A stretch of 64,000 nucleotides of DNA from Arsenophonus sp045399315 (GTDB lineage: Bacteria > Pseudomonadota > Gammaproteobacteria > Enterobacterales > Enterobacteriaceae), in contig DAYVGO010000057.1 of the NCBI GenBank assembly GCA_045399315.1, forward strand, positions 91,585-155,584, in the 5' to 3' direction. Below, in pieces: positions 27,578-38,384 of the stretch. Position numbers and translations under genes: made by a program. Position 1 is the first letter of the stretch. Each line of letters opens with the position of its first letter. The notes under the pieces were generated by a model. It was not told the DNA's origin, made no database searches, and worked only from the letters and a program-made list of their open reading frames with translations.

Positions 27578-28990
27578 TTATATTATATAAGCAAGGCGCA
27601 TCGCTTGATCAATGGCACGACGAGCATCTAGTTCTGTGGCAACATCCACACCACCAATAATGTAGGGAGTTTTGCCTAATTAGTATAAGAGTATAAGGTG
27701 TCAGCTAGGGTACGAAGTGATTCTTGCACAGCACAGATAATGATGTTATCAACAGGCAACCACTTTTTTTGCTGATTATGATATATATGCAAACCATGAT
27801 CATCAATTTTCAGGTAGTTAACACCATTCAACATAGTAACCCCATGTATCCAGGCAGTGGTTTTTCCAAGGTGCTCACTAACACTAGTTGGTTTTCGTTG
27901 TAATAGATAAATTTTACGAGCTGAACAGAGATGTTGTTCGCTATTAGGATAAATTCCACCTGGTTGAGATATACTGGTATCAATGTTCCATTGATGGGTA
28001 AAAGCATCGATATTTAACTGTTTATGGTTGGTTTGTTGACAAAGATATTTAGCTATGTCAAAGCCGATCCCTCTGGCTCCGATAATTGCTACCCGAGAAC
28101 CGATTGTAATGTGATGTTTTAATACCTCATAATAATTCACAACACTAGCGTGATGGATACCCTCAATATTGATTTTTTTGGTAGTACACCAGTGGCAATA
28201 ATGATCTCATCAAAGTTGATTAATTGTTCATCAGAAGCTTTTTTTCTTAGATGAATAGTAACATTTTTTAGTGTCAGTTGACGTTGAAAGTAGCGAATAG
28301 TTTCTTGGAATTCTATTTTACCTGGGATTTGTTTAGCAAGATTCAGTTGACCACCTATCTGACAGTCTTGTTTAAATAAGGTAATATGATGACCTCTTTC
28401 TGCCGCTGTTAGAGCAAATGATAATCTTGTAGGGCCGGTACCGATAACTGCAATGTTTTTTGTTTTTAATATTGGTTGAAAAGAGAAATCTAACTCATGG
28501 CAAGCACGCGGATTAACTAGACATGAAGCTTGTTTGCCAACAAATATTTGGTTTAAATAGGCTTGATTACAAGCAATGCAGGTATTAATTTCATTCACGC
28601 GGTTTTCCGCCGATTTATTCATAAACTCTGCATTGGCAAGGAATGGCCGAGCCATAGAAACTAAATCAGCACAGTCATCGGATAAAATTTGCTCGGTAAC
28701 TGCAGGTGAATGATGCGATTACTGGTAATCAAAGGGAGGGATATTTTTCCCATCAATTTTTTAGTAACCCAAGCAAAACCTGTTCTTGGAACCATTATTG
28801 CAATAGTTGGGATCCGAGATTCATGCCAGCCAATGCCCGTACTGATCATCGATGCCCCGGCAGCTTCAATTGCTTTTGCTAATTGCTCAATTTGATCCCA
28901 GTTGGGTCCTTTTTCGCTTAAATCAAGCATAGACACCTCTTGTGTGATGATAACGCTAGTACATCTATCATCCACTCTAAGGTGAGATGA
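27578..28990 (-). pseudogene. fadH: fadH pseudogene, 5'-truncated (2,4-dienoyl-CoA reductase)
   Basis: Only about the last 470 of 672 codons are present; the N-terminal TIM-barrel half is missing and the remaining text starts about SMLDLSEKGPNWDQIEQLAKAIEAAGASMISTGIGWHESRIPTIA. Then MARPFLANAEFMNKSAENRVNEINTCIACNQAYLNQIFVGKQASCLVNPRACHE (4Fe-4S region; the third Cys is replaced by Tyr), the FAD loop IGTGPTRLSFALTAAERGH, VAIIGARGIGFDIAKYL, and the C-terminal GGVDVATELDARRAIDQAMRLA. Frameshifts near 28700, 28140 and 27680. The 5' boundary is approximate. Confidence 0.9.
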
Positions 28991-29081
28991 CCACCAATAA
29001 ATTGTCCAGCGTTTTTTATTTATCAATGTTAACAAAATTGGGTATTAATGATGGATTCAACTAATATCGCCGTTTCTTTAG

Positions 29082-30459
29082 TTAAAAAACCGTATTATTC
29101 TCAATAGAAATTAGCTTTCTGTGCTGTAATTTTGTTGGTGCACGATTAATCGTGTTATTTGAAAAATTTTTTTCTCCATTAAATTTTGTTTTATAAATAT
29201 TATCATTAACGGGGATCAAGCTAGATAATGCCATTTTAAAGGCTTTTACTCTTTTTTGATTGTTTGAAAAATCTCTAATAGAGTGACACGGCAGTTGGTT
29301 ATTAGTGATAGATGCTTTATACTTGTTTATAGTTGGTTATATTTATCATTTCAGAGCGATTGATTTTGAGCTGCCACCTAATCCAATCACTATCTCGGGA
29401 TATTGTTTATTAAGATCGGTAATAAGGCTTTTTTATTTTTCAGGATGAGTATTTTTTTATAAAAATACATTGTAGACTATCCGTTATATTCCTTGGCCAG
29501 ATATTTATTAAATCACACAGTTGATATTTGATATTGTTTGCCTAAACTAGGTATAGATCTATCTGCTACAGGAATTATTTTTTTCTGCCACAAACTATCT
29601 TTTTCTCCAGATACTCCAGTCCTAGTTTCCATAAACTCTTTCATATGTAATTTAGTGCAGACGACATGAGAAATATTAAGTTTTTTATTATTTCCATATC
29701 GGTTTTTACATCATCAACCGTTTGACCAAATAAACCATAAATTAAGTCAACGCTGATCAATTCAAAACCTAATGCATAGGCATCTGCAATGGTTTTAAAA
29801 CACTCTTCAGCATTATGTTTTCTGCCACATGCTTTAATTAAATGATCTTGGAATGACTGCACTCCAACGGATAATTTAGAAAAACCGAGTTCTTTTAGTA
29901 ACGATAAATATTCTCTATTAAGACTGCCTGGCTCTCCTTCAAATCGCATTGTAGTGGATGAGAAGTTAAAATTATTTTTATAAAAGTCTATTAATCTTTT
30001 TAATTCTGTATCTGGTAGAAGAGAGGGAGTGCCACCGAATATATTAAATTCACTGATGCTGACATTAGTCAGATTTGACACATGCTTTAACCATAGACTA
30101 GCTTTTTATATGTTAAGATCAACGATTTCCTTAAATATAAATAAGTTGTCAGATTTTGCTGACTTAGGATTCGCTATAATTGTAGGAAACTAACAAAAGT
30201 GGCATCGATAACGACAAGTTGGAATATAAACCCAAAGATGTATATTTTCCGCTTTTTTATTTCCTTATTTCATATCATTATTAAATAAGGTTAAGGAATA
30301 ATTGTCGATATCACCGGGAAAGATGTGGCAACCAAAAGGATCTTTGATGATATATTCAAGTAAATCTGTATTTTCTTTTTTGCTTAAAATGTTGCATATA
30401 TTTGGTCGAGGATATTTTTCATCAATATCATTAAAAGAGGCAATATAAGTATCTCGCAT
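29082..30459 (-). pseudogene. HemN-like radical SAM protein pseudogene
   Basis: From ATG 30459 (MRDTYIASFNDIDEKYPRPNICN...FPGDIDNYSLTLFNND). Then in other frames WVYIPTCRYRCHFC, the CX3CX2C motif that binds the radical-SAM 4Fe-4S cluster. An open part follows (30081-29641: VSISEFNIFGGTPSLLPDTELKRLIDFYK, FSKLSVGVQSFQDHLIKACGRKHNAEE, LISVDLIYGLFGQTVDDVK). Shifted C-terminal pieces MKEFMETRTGVS and VIGLGGSSKSIAL run to an open tail ending near 29082. Closest in layout to coproporphyrinogen oxidase-like proteins of the HutW/ChuW type or to radical SAM enzymes paired with glycosyltransferases. At least three frameshifts or stops. Confidence 0.75.
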
Positions 30460-31753
30460 TAAGATACTCCACCATTAGCAAAATAATTGTGTGCTTCTCC
30501 GGATTCTCTATTTTCACAAAAATAGTAAACAAATCTGTTAAAATCTTTATCATGAATTGAGTTGAAGCAGTCAGGAAGTGGTGGTGGGTAACCTATATTC
30601 CTCACCTACATAATGGCGAAGTGAGCTAAGTATATCATTTTTGAATTCAAAATAGAGTTTGAATGCCGGTGTCTTATAAGAATGTATGGGTTTGAAATCA
30701 GTTAGTTATACTGGTTTCATTTTTGATGATATTGATTCTATTATAGAGAACCTTAGCAACACTAGGTGTGAAAAAGTCAATAACTTGTTGGTTGTTAATT
30801 AAAATATAAGGGTTTAATAGTGTCAGTAAGACAATGTTTTTGGGGATATAATCTTTTATTGAATGAAACCACGCTTGTTGTGCATCAAAGTGTTAAATTT
30901 TGGTAATTAGTTAATTCATTGTCTGATGGCCTTACATCTTTCATTGTAATAACGTCATTTTCACCATATGCAATACCATTAATAACATCATATAACAAGG
31001 TATCTACTCTTCTGCTATTGATTTTTACATATGATTTTGGTGAATATACCGGTTTTCCACCATCAGCAATAACTTTTATTCCAAAATCCCAATCGTCAGA
31101 AAGATGTTCAACAAATTTACCATCTTGTAATTGGTAAAATATTTCAATACCACCGCCAGCAATATCACACATATTTTTTTCAACAGCAAATCCTTTTCCA
31201 TCCGGAAAGCCACCAAATAAGGAAAATGAAAAATCACAGCAGCGCAATGTCTTATTTATCTCTTTATATAAGTTGGGCCGATCGCTGAAATCTTTTTTAT
31301 CATAAAAATAATTACAAGTACTTAAATCACCATCTTCTGTGATCATGGTATAGATAGGTTCATCTAGCCAATATTCGTCTACGTTACAATCAGCATTAGC
31401 TGAGACAATATAATGTTTTTGCTGGTGGTTAAATTGAGCACGCCGATTGTCAGCTCGTAGGGATGCGTAATCCATTCCTTTTTTCTGGCTGAAGAGACTC
31501 CTTGCGTTTTTTCATTAATAATATGAATGTTAAGATTGCTATATTTATTTTGACAAAAAGTAATTTTGTTAACAGAATCATCGGTTGAATTATTATCTAC
31601 AAAAATTAATTCAACATTACTAAAATCAAACAATTTATATTTAAATTTTTGATTATAGATTGACTCTACGACACTTTCTAATCTATAACTTTTATTATAA
31701 AAGTGTAACACAATAGATATAAAAGTTCCTTTACACAAATGATCTCTATTCAT
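30459..31753 (-). pseudogene. Family 2 glycosyltransferase pseudogene
   Basis: N-terminal GT-A domain from ATG 31753: FISIVLHFYNKSYRLESVVESIYNQKF, VELIFVDNNSTDDSVNKI, EKTQGVSSARKK, then -1 frame GMDYASLRADNRR, YIVSANADCNVDEYWLDE (DxD-like metal site ANADCN), and on to DDWDFGIKVIADGG. After the stop at 30885 the text continues in other frames (FDAQQAWFHSIKDYIPKNIVLL, FKPIHSYKTPAFKLYFEF, PPPLPDCFNSIHDKDFNRFVYYFCENRES). The final TAA overlaps the ATG of the radical SAM gene (TAATG), so the two formed an operon. At least four frameshifts. Confidence 0.78.
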
Positions 31754-33121
31754 GGAGAGGCTTATCAAGGGCATATTTTCTGGGACGAGATATTCATTTT
31801 GTCATTTTATATTATGCATTTTCCAGCAACCGCGTGCCAATTACTTATGTACTGCTATCGCCGATTATTGGTAGCAAAAAATGGCGCTCAGCAAGCTGAT
31901 TATCAGGGTGCTATGTTTTCCTGGCAATTAGGTCATGATGGTAGTGAGCAAATGCAAACTTCACATATAAATCTGTTAACCGGCCACTGTGATCCTGATC
32001 ATAGTCACTTGAAGTATCATATCTCTTTAACTATTGCTTATAATTTTTGGCTATATTGGCTTAATATCGGCGATAAGCCATTTATGAACGACTTTGGAAT
32101 GGAATTATTAGTTGAGATTGCTAAGTTTTGGTTAAGTAAAGCAGTCTGGAATGAGACGACAAAGCGATATCATATTGGCGGTGTTATGGGGCCAGATGAA
32201 TTCTATGAATATAGCGTAGGTAATAAAGAAGCTGGTTTGAAGGATAATGCATATACTAATTTAATGGTGGCATAGTTATTTAATCAAATTGAAATGATAG
32301 TTTTGTCAATGTCAAAAGAGGATTTAAATAATCTTTCAAATCGAATTGATATAGATACTCATTTCTGTCAACAATTAAAAACTATTAAAGAGAAATTGGC
32401 TTTATCAATTAAAGAAGAAAATATTATAGGTCAATTTGATGGTTATTTTGCACTTGAAGAGATTGATTGGCAAAAATATCGCAATAAATACGGTAATATT
32501 TATCGATTAGACAGAATATTACACGCTGAAGGTAAGTTAGCCGATAATTATAAGATTGCGGAACAGGCTGATTTATTAATGATATTTAATAACTTTAATT
32601 AAGATGTTGTAAGAACATTATTAAAAAACATGAATTATCCGATGCTTGATAATTATTTAGAAAAAAATTTCAATTATTATTTTCCTGGCACCTCCCACGG
32701 CTCAACGTTATCTCGTATTGTTCATTCTTCTTTGGCTAAAAATATTAAATTGCACGTTTTATCCTGGCAATTATATAAAGATTCTTTATTTTCTGATTAT
32801 CAGGATATTCAGGGTGGAACGACGTCCAAAGGTATTCATACTGGCGTAATGGCAGCTACACTTAATATGACCATTATGACATACGCTAGTGTAGATATTC
32901 AGCAACCATTATTGAAAATCAATCCTTCATTACCGACTCATTGGCAGTATGTCCAGTTTAAGGTGTGTCATCAAGGTGTTAATTATCAATTTATTATCAC
33001 TCAGGAAAAGTTATCTATTATTTGTGATCAGAATACTGAAATACAAGTGGCTGAGCGAGAATATCGGATTTCTGCTGGTAAAATTATTAATATTAATTAT
33101 AAAAATAAGGTAGTTGCATGA
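31742..33121 (+). pseudogene. GH65 disaccharide phosphorylase pseudogene, 5'-truncated
   Basis: The first 300 or so residues are missing: similarity begins abruptly at HGEAYQGHIFWDEIFILSFYIMHFPATA, at the junction with the divergent GT2 gene. It carries the catalytic acid in GGVMGPDEFYEYSVGN and the phosphate-site region PGTSHGSTLSRIVHSSLA and QGGTTSKGIHTGVMAATLNM. Stops at 32273 and 32600 and a shift near 32280 interrupt it. Family members phosphorolyse maltose, trehalose, kojibiose or nigerose; the exact substrate cannot be told. It overlaps the next gene by ATGA, as in ycjT-ycjU-like pairs. Confidence 0.87.
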
Positions 33122-33767
33122 GGAAAGGAATGATATTTGATCTTGATGGGGTTATTGTTGATAAGGCTTTTTATCATTTCAAAGCCTGGCAATATCTGGC
33201 TAAACAAATCTGTATTCATTTTGATGTGAAGTTTAATGAAACCTTGAAAGGACTAAGCAGATTGAGTCATTAGAAAAAATTTTGCTTTATGGAGATAAAG
33301 CCGATGCTTATAGTGCGGAAGAAAAAAAAGCTCTTATGAATAGTAAAAATGATTATTATGTAAAATCACTCAGTAAGCTGACAGAAAAAAATATTTTGCC
33401 CGGGGTGTTACCTTTTATTAAGCGAGCTAAAGAAAAGCAAATTCCTTGTGCTATAGCTTCAGGTTCCAAAAATGCCACTATGATCCTGGAGCGATTTAAT
33501 ATTAAAGATTATTTTAATGTGATTGTTGATCCTCACTCTTTATCTAAAGGCAAGCCAGACCCAGAGATTTTTTTAACCACCGCGGATTTAATTAATGTCT
33601 TGCCTAGTAAAGCGATTGGTTTTGAAGCTTCACAAGCTGGAATTGAAGCATTGAATAGCGCGAATATTTTTTCTGTCGGCATATCGCCAAAAGATAATTT
33701 AATTGGGGCGAATCTACGGGTAAATTTATTTGAAAAAATTAATTTTGAGCAACGCTTGAGCATGTAA
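33118..33767 (+). pseudogene. beta-phosphoglucomutase pseudogene (HAD family)
   Basis: From ATG 33118: MRKGMIFDLDGVIVDKAFYHFKAWQYLAK with the HAD nucleophile Asp in DLDGV, then LKGLSR, a one-register shift near 33260, and an open remainder ESLEKILLYGDKADAYSAEEKKALMNSKNDYY, LPGVLPFIKRAKEKQIPCAIASGSKNA, DPHSLSKGKPDPEIFLTTADLINVLPSKAIGFEASQAGIEAL. The last motif is normally FEDxxxG; here the metal-binding EDA is changed to EAS. One frameshift plus a lost catalytic residue. Partner of the GH65 enzyme, converting beta-glucose-1-phosphate to glucose-6-phosphate. Confidence 0.88.
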
Positions 33768-33899
33768 CTAGTTTAATCATTTAATATATCTAGTAAATAT
33801 TTAATAAAATAACAAATTCCTCCTTATTCAGCTTAGGCAACAAAAGTGTCGATTGTTTAAAATATCATTGAGAAAATACGTTGCCTGGCTGTTATTACT

Positions 33900-34235
33900 T
33901 ATCGTTTTATCCATTCGTAAACATCATGATTAAAAAACTTTTTTGATGGTGTTTTTCACTACCTGGCAGCAATTCTTGATAAGCAGGTTAATTACTCACA
34001 GCAACGATTCTGGCGGACAGTGACTAATTGTATTTTAGACTATCAATTCGCTCATCCAGAATTTGCTGAGAAATTTAAACGTTATCCATTGTTTATACCT
34101 AAAATTAAACGTTGTTGCTTAAATCGATTGCAAATTGCCAATAATCGTCAGATGCTGGATTTGGCTGAACTTCGCAAAGTTTCTAGTTTGCTGCTGATTT
34201 GATTAATCCTATCACTGAGTTTGCTAAATAATTTG
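33900..34235 (+). pseudogene. IucA/IucC-family siderophore synthetase remnant
   Basis: C-terminal piece only: YLAAILDKQVNYSQQRFWRTVTNCILDYQ, FKRYPLFIPKIKRCCLNRLQIANNRQMLDLA, and SSLLLI followed in another frame by LINPITEFAK. The pattern of a polar F-PLF-P-(K/R)-KR-LNRLQ block followed by a SL-F-NPI end is typical of NIS siderophore synthetases with a C-terminal FhuF-like region. Everything upstream is gone. The family call is from motif memory and moderate. Confidence 0.5.
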
Positions 34236-34271
34236 CTAATCTTAGAAAGTTGACCATTAATTTAGGCTAGT

Positions 34272-34306
34272 AAAAAACCTCACTTATTATTAAAGTGAGG
34301 TTTTTT
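34272..34306. terminator. Intrinsic terminator, bidirectional
   Basis: AAAAAACCTCACTT and AAAGTGAGGTTTTTT form a long perfect stem with an ATTATT loop. A- and T-runs on both sides let it work on either strand. It follows the siderophore synthetase remnant. Confidence 0.9.
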
Positions 34307-34416
34307 GTTAACATATATGTTATTTAGAGAAGCGTGCTGTCATCAGTTAATTTTGTATAAATCACAATAATTGGGGTGGCTAAGTTTTTTTACTAGCGAT
34401 TATTATAGGGATAAAA

Positions 34417-36285
34417 ATGCATAAAATAGCTTTATCATTATGTATGTTAAGTTTTTTTGTTCTGCTGAGATTATTAACCATCAACAGTTAGCTACCTATG
34501 GAAATCACCAGAAAAAGAGGCCAAACAGCTAGTTAGTGACATGAGTTTTGAAGAAAAGCTGGGGCCAATGTTAATGTTGGGTTTTCGTTATTGGGGACCT
34601 GATGCGGAAAAAAATGTCATGCCAATGGCCAAACTCAAGCCAGAAATAGCCAATATTATTCGCAACTTCCATTTAGGTTCGGTGATCTTATTTAGAGATA
34701 ATTTAATCGACTCACCACAAACCTTAAACCTGATTAATTCGCTGCAACAGGCACGTAGTAACTTGCCACTATTCATTAGTGTTGATCAAGAGGGCGGAAT
34801 ATGTTACCCGTCTGCGAGATGGCACTGAGATGCCGGGTAATATGGCATTAGGTGCAAAGAGCTCTAAGCAATTTAGTGAATTGGTTAGCATAATCCATGG
34901 TTATGAACTCACTCAATTAGGATTTAATCTTGCGCCTGTTGTTGATATAAATAATAATGAAGCTAATCCTATTATTAGCGTGTGTTCTTATTCCGATAGG
35001 CTAAAATTAGTTACTGAAATGGCCAACAGCTATATTAAAGGAATTCATCGATATTTTGTTTTAACGGCAATTAAACATTTTCTAGGCCATGGTAATGTAA
35101 CGGCTGATTCCCATTTTTCTTTGCCAACCATTAATATTACAAAAGGTAATTGGTGTAAACTTGAGTTAGTGCTTTTTTTGCACACCATATTAAAGACAGA
35201 TGCGATAATCACAGCTCATATCGTAATGCCTGCTTTAGATAATCATAAACTTAACACTACAGATAATCGGCTAATCGGTGTACCAGCAACACTGTCTAAA
35301 CCGACACTGACAGGGATATTACGTAATAGCCTGAACTATCAAGGTTTAGTGATCACTGATGCAATGGATATGGGGGCAATTGCCAATAACTTTGACAGTC
35401 ATTGGGCGGTTAAACAAGCCATATTGGTGGGCAATGATATTATTTTAATGCCAATAAAAATCACCGATATTGAGGAGGTGACTAAATTGGAACAGCTATA
35501 TTATTATATCAAAATGGCCACGGCCAGCGATCCAGAATTAAGCCATCGGATTGACGAATCAGCTTACCAAGTTGTACTTAACAAATTAAAAAATAAAATT
35601 TCAGCAGAAGATAAGTCTGTCCAGCAAGTGCAGCAAGTTGTTGCGGCAAAAATACATAAAGAATATTGAGAACATGGCGGCAGAAAATGTCATCAAATTA
35701 ATAAAAAACGCTGGTATCTTACCGTTTCAGTTGAAAAATAATAAAATTGTTATTTTTTCAGATGAAAAAGCACGTAATATAAATTAATTGAAAAACATTT
35801 ACTGGATATCGCTAGTGAATTGAATATTAATATGACGACATCAAGATGATGTGGTCAAATTGATGTTGGATGATAGATAGGAGCAGCAATTAACGATAGC
35901 AATGCAAAATCCAGATCTTATTATATTGGCAACTTATAATCTAAACAAAGTGTCGGTTAATGCGCAACGGATACTCAACGTTGCAAATCGTAAAGCTATC
36001 CCGGTAGTCGTCATATAGACCAATAATCCTTACGATATTGCTTACTTGTATGGAGTAAAAGCCAATATTGCTATTTATGGTATTACGGCTTTTGATGTGA
36101 TTGATAATAATAGGAATAACTTAGCAACCAAAATATATGTAGCGGGCTAAGAACATTATTTCTCACATCCGATACCCGATAAGCGTTTAATAAATTCACC
36201 AACAGGTGAATTGCCGGTTGACATCAAAACACCCGATTTAGACCTCATCCTATATCCCTATGGATAGGGTTTAGCTTATTGACTA
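34417..36285 (+). pseudogene. GH3 family beta-glycosidase pseudogene (exported)
   Basis: Start ATG 34417 with a hydrophobic signal-like segment (HKIALSLCMLSFFVLL), frameshift, then MSFEEKLGPMLMLGFRYWGPD, LPLFISVDQEGG, another shift, TRLRDGTEMPGNMALGA, TAIKHFLGHGNVTADSHFSLP (NagZ-type KHFxGHGxxxxDSH loop) and YQGLVITDAMDMGAIANNF (catalytic Asp region). After HKEY at 35669 it goes on with stops as MAAENVIKLIKNAGILPF, DLIILATYNLNKVSVN and ends near LILYPYG. Two-domain GH3 organisation of about 600 residues; beta-N-acetylhexosaminidase activity is suggested by the DSH motif. Three or more frameshifts and several stops. Confidence 0.85.
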
Positions 36286-36481
36286 TAAAGTTATCTTATG
36301 ATATCTCGTCTTTAATTTTATCAACTGGTTGATTGTTAGTTCCTGTAACCAATTCTTATATTCATTTTATTTATAAAACACGACTATTATCTCAAAATCA
36401 AAAATTTTTTTGGTAAGGCTATTGCTATACTAACTAAGTATTTCTTTATTTTTCTTTCGCCTAATGTTTATATCGTGAACA

Positions 36482-36510
36482 TTGTTGTTTGAATGTAAAA
36501 GATTTATAAT
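36482..36510 (+). promoter_or_regulatory. Putative sigma70 promoter of O-antigen operon
   Basis: TTGTTG (36482-36487), 17-base spacer, consensus TATAAT (36505-36510). The start point would be near 36517, about 45 bases upstream of the ops element, the normal distance for RfaH loading. Confidence 0.65.
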
Positions 36511-36535
36511 CCCACAAAATTTTATCTGCTTTAAT

Positions 36536-36574
36536 CAGCGTCTAGGTAGCTACTAAGCCTGGGGCGGTAGCGTG
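36536..36574 (+). promoter_or_regulatory. JUMPstart sequence with ops element (RfaH recruitment)
   Basis: The 39-bp element reads CAGCGTCTAGGTAGCTACTA then AGCCTGGGGCGGTAGCGTG, close to the enterobacterial JUMPstart consensus. The ops core GGCGGTAGCGTG at 36563-36574 matches the consensus. Ops pauses RNA polymerase so that RfaH binds and suppresses termination over long surface-polysaccharide operons. Its presence predicts one RfaH-dependent transcript across 37036-60014. Confidence 0.93.
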
Positions 36575-37035
36575 CCTTTTTAATAATTATCATTATAATG
36601 CTTTATTTTAAGCATATTAGCCTATACAAACTTAAGACTTATGTTTAAAAGATAATGCATTGGCTTACGTTATTGATAAGTGATTTTTTATATTTTTTTG
36701 AGCGGTTGCTCTTTTTATTGGCAAGACATGCAGAGCATATCAAAGTCAACAATACGACTATTTAAGTGTAATGAAATTCGTTCTAGTTTTACTTTGAACA
36801 GGTTAAATATGTTTTTTTGAACACGCCCCCCCCCCGACACTGATAAAAAACAGATTGTTTGTCTATAAGCATTTCGCTGAGATTTATAATGAAAGAGATA
36901 CCATAACTGATTTACATTACTACCATTCGAAATAACAGGCTATTGTCATAGCTGTTAAACTATGTGCTAACGTTTGTAGTTTGTATATAAATATTATTAA
37001 AGATTTTACTCACAATAAATTTTTTAGGGTTCAGC

Positions 37036-38346
37036 ATGTCAACTGTTAGTAACTTAGAAAAAAAAATTGATAATTTATCCGCTATTATTGCCATTGTAGG
37101 TCTTGGGTATGTTGGTTTACCTTTAATGCTTAGATATAATAAAATTGGTTACAAAGTGATCGGGTTCGATATTGATGATACAAAAGTAACCAAATTAAAT
37201 AAAGGTGAAAGTTATATCGAGCATATTTCTTCAGAAAGAATTCATTCTGCTAGACAGCATAATTTTAAAGCTACAACGGATTTTTCTCATATCACTGAAT
37301 GTGACGCTATTATTCTTTGTGTACCTACGCCATTAAATAAATATCGAGAACCCGATATTAGCTTTATTGTCAATACAATGGAGATGATCCAACCTTTTTT
37401 ACGTAAAGGGCAGTTATTATCTTTGGAGAGTACAACTTATCCTGGTACAACGGAAGAAGAATTATTACCCAGAATTGAAGAAAAAGGGTTTAAAGTTGGA
37501 AAAGATATATTTCTTGTTTATTCACCTGAGCGTGAAGATCCAGGTAATCCTAATTTTGAAACCAGAACGATCCCTAAAGTGATTGGTGGATGCACTGAAG
37601 CATGTCTGAAAATTGGCCAATCTATTTACAGTAAAGCCATAGATAAGGTAGTGCCGGTGAGTTCGACAAAAGCCGCTGAAATGACTAAGTTATTGGAAAA
37701 TATTCATCGGGCCGTTAATATTGGCTTGGTTAATGAAATGAAAATTGTGGCAGATAAAATGGATATTGATATTTTTGAAGTAATTCAAGCCGCCGCAACC
37801 AAACCATTTGGATTTACACCTTATTATCCAGGGCCGGGATTAGGTGGACATTGTATTCCCATCGATCCATTCTATTTAACCTGGAAAGCACGAGAATATG
37901 GTGTTAATACTCGATTTATAGAATTATCGGGTGAAATTAACCGAGCTATGCCTGAATATGTTTTGAATAAATTGATTGATGGCCTAAATAAACAGGGTAA
38001 GGCATTAAAACACAGTAAGATATTATTATTAGGTATTGCCTATAAGAAAAATGTTGATGACATGAGAGAATCTCCAGCAGTGGAATTAATGGCACTTATT
38101 CAACTAAAGGGTGCTGTCGTTGCCTATAGTGATCCTCATGTGCCAAAATTTCCCCGAATGCGTGGGCATCATTTCGATTTAACCAGTGAAGACCTTACAG
38201 CAGAAATTATCGCTTCATTTGATGCGCTTATCTTGACAACTGATCATGATAAATTTGACTATCCGCTGATTAAAATTCATGCAAAGTTACTCATTGATAC
38301 TCGTGGGATTTATCGCGAACCAGCAGAAAATATAATTAAAGCGTAA
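37036..38346 (+). CDS. wbpA: UDP-N-acetyl-D-glucosamine 6-dehydrogenase WbpA
   Basis: 436 residues, the same length as P. aeruginosa WbpA. It oxidises UDP-GlcNAc twice with NAD+ to UDP-GlcNAcA. NAD-binding loop IVGLGYVGLP at about 20-29, VPTPLNKYREPD, SLESTTYPGTTEE, YSPEREDPGN, central helix KLLENIHRAVNIGLVNE, catalytic Cys273 in GLGGHCIPIDPFYL, and C-terminal UDP-binding domain ILLLGIAYKKNVDDMRESPA. First gene of the locus, after AGGG. First step to the diacetamido uronic acid made by wbpB, wbpE, wbpD and wbpI. Confidence 0.95.
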   Translation: MSTVSNLEKKIDNLSAIIAIVGLGYVGLPLMLRYNKIGYKVIGFDIDDTKVTKLNKGESYIEHISSERIHSARQHNFKATTDFSHITECDAIILCVPTPLNKYREPDISFIVNTMEMIQPFLRKGQLLSLESTTYPGTTEEELLPRIEEKGFKVGKDIFLVYSPEREDPGNPNFETRTIPKVIGGCTEACLKIGQSIYSKAIDKVVPVSSTKAAEMTKLLENIHRAVNIGLVNEMKIVADKMDIDIFEVIQAAATKPFGFTPYYPGPGLGGHCIPIDPFYLTWKAREYGVNTRFIELSGEINRAMPEYVLNKLIDGLNKQGKALKHSKILLLGIAYKKNVDDMRESPAVELMALIQLKGAVVAYSDPHVPKFPRMRGHHFDLTSEDLTAEIIASFDALILTTDHDKFDYPLIKIHAKLLIDTRGIYREPAENIIKA

Positions 38347-38384
38347 TATCTCTATTTTAATTTTAAGTTAATGGGTTATATATT

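Larger units (their letters stand above)
36286..37035 (+). other. Untranslated leader and promoter region of O-antigen operon
   Basis: 750 bases without a gene. It contains the promoter (36482-36510), JUMPstart/ops (36536-36574) and then about 460 bases of AT-rich leader including a run of ten C (36826-36835) after TTTTTTTGAACACG. No wzz or other ORF was recognised in it. Confidence 0.7.

Noticed and set aside
31461..31480. A dnaX-like slippery heptamer A AAA AAG (minus strand) in the GT2 gene; a -1 shift there gives exactly the expected SSARKKGMDYASL.
   Set aside because: The same gene has at least three further frameshifts or stops downstream (about 30885, 30680, 30560), so a plain indel in a decaying homopolymer explains it better than programmed frameshifting.
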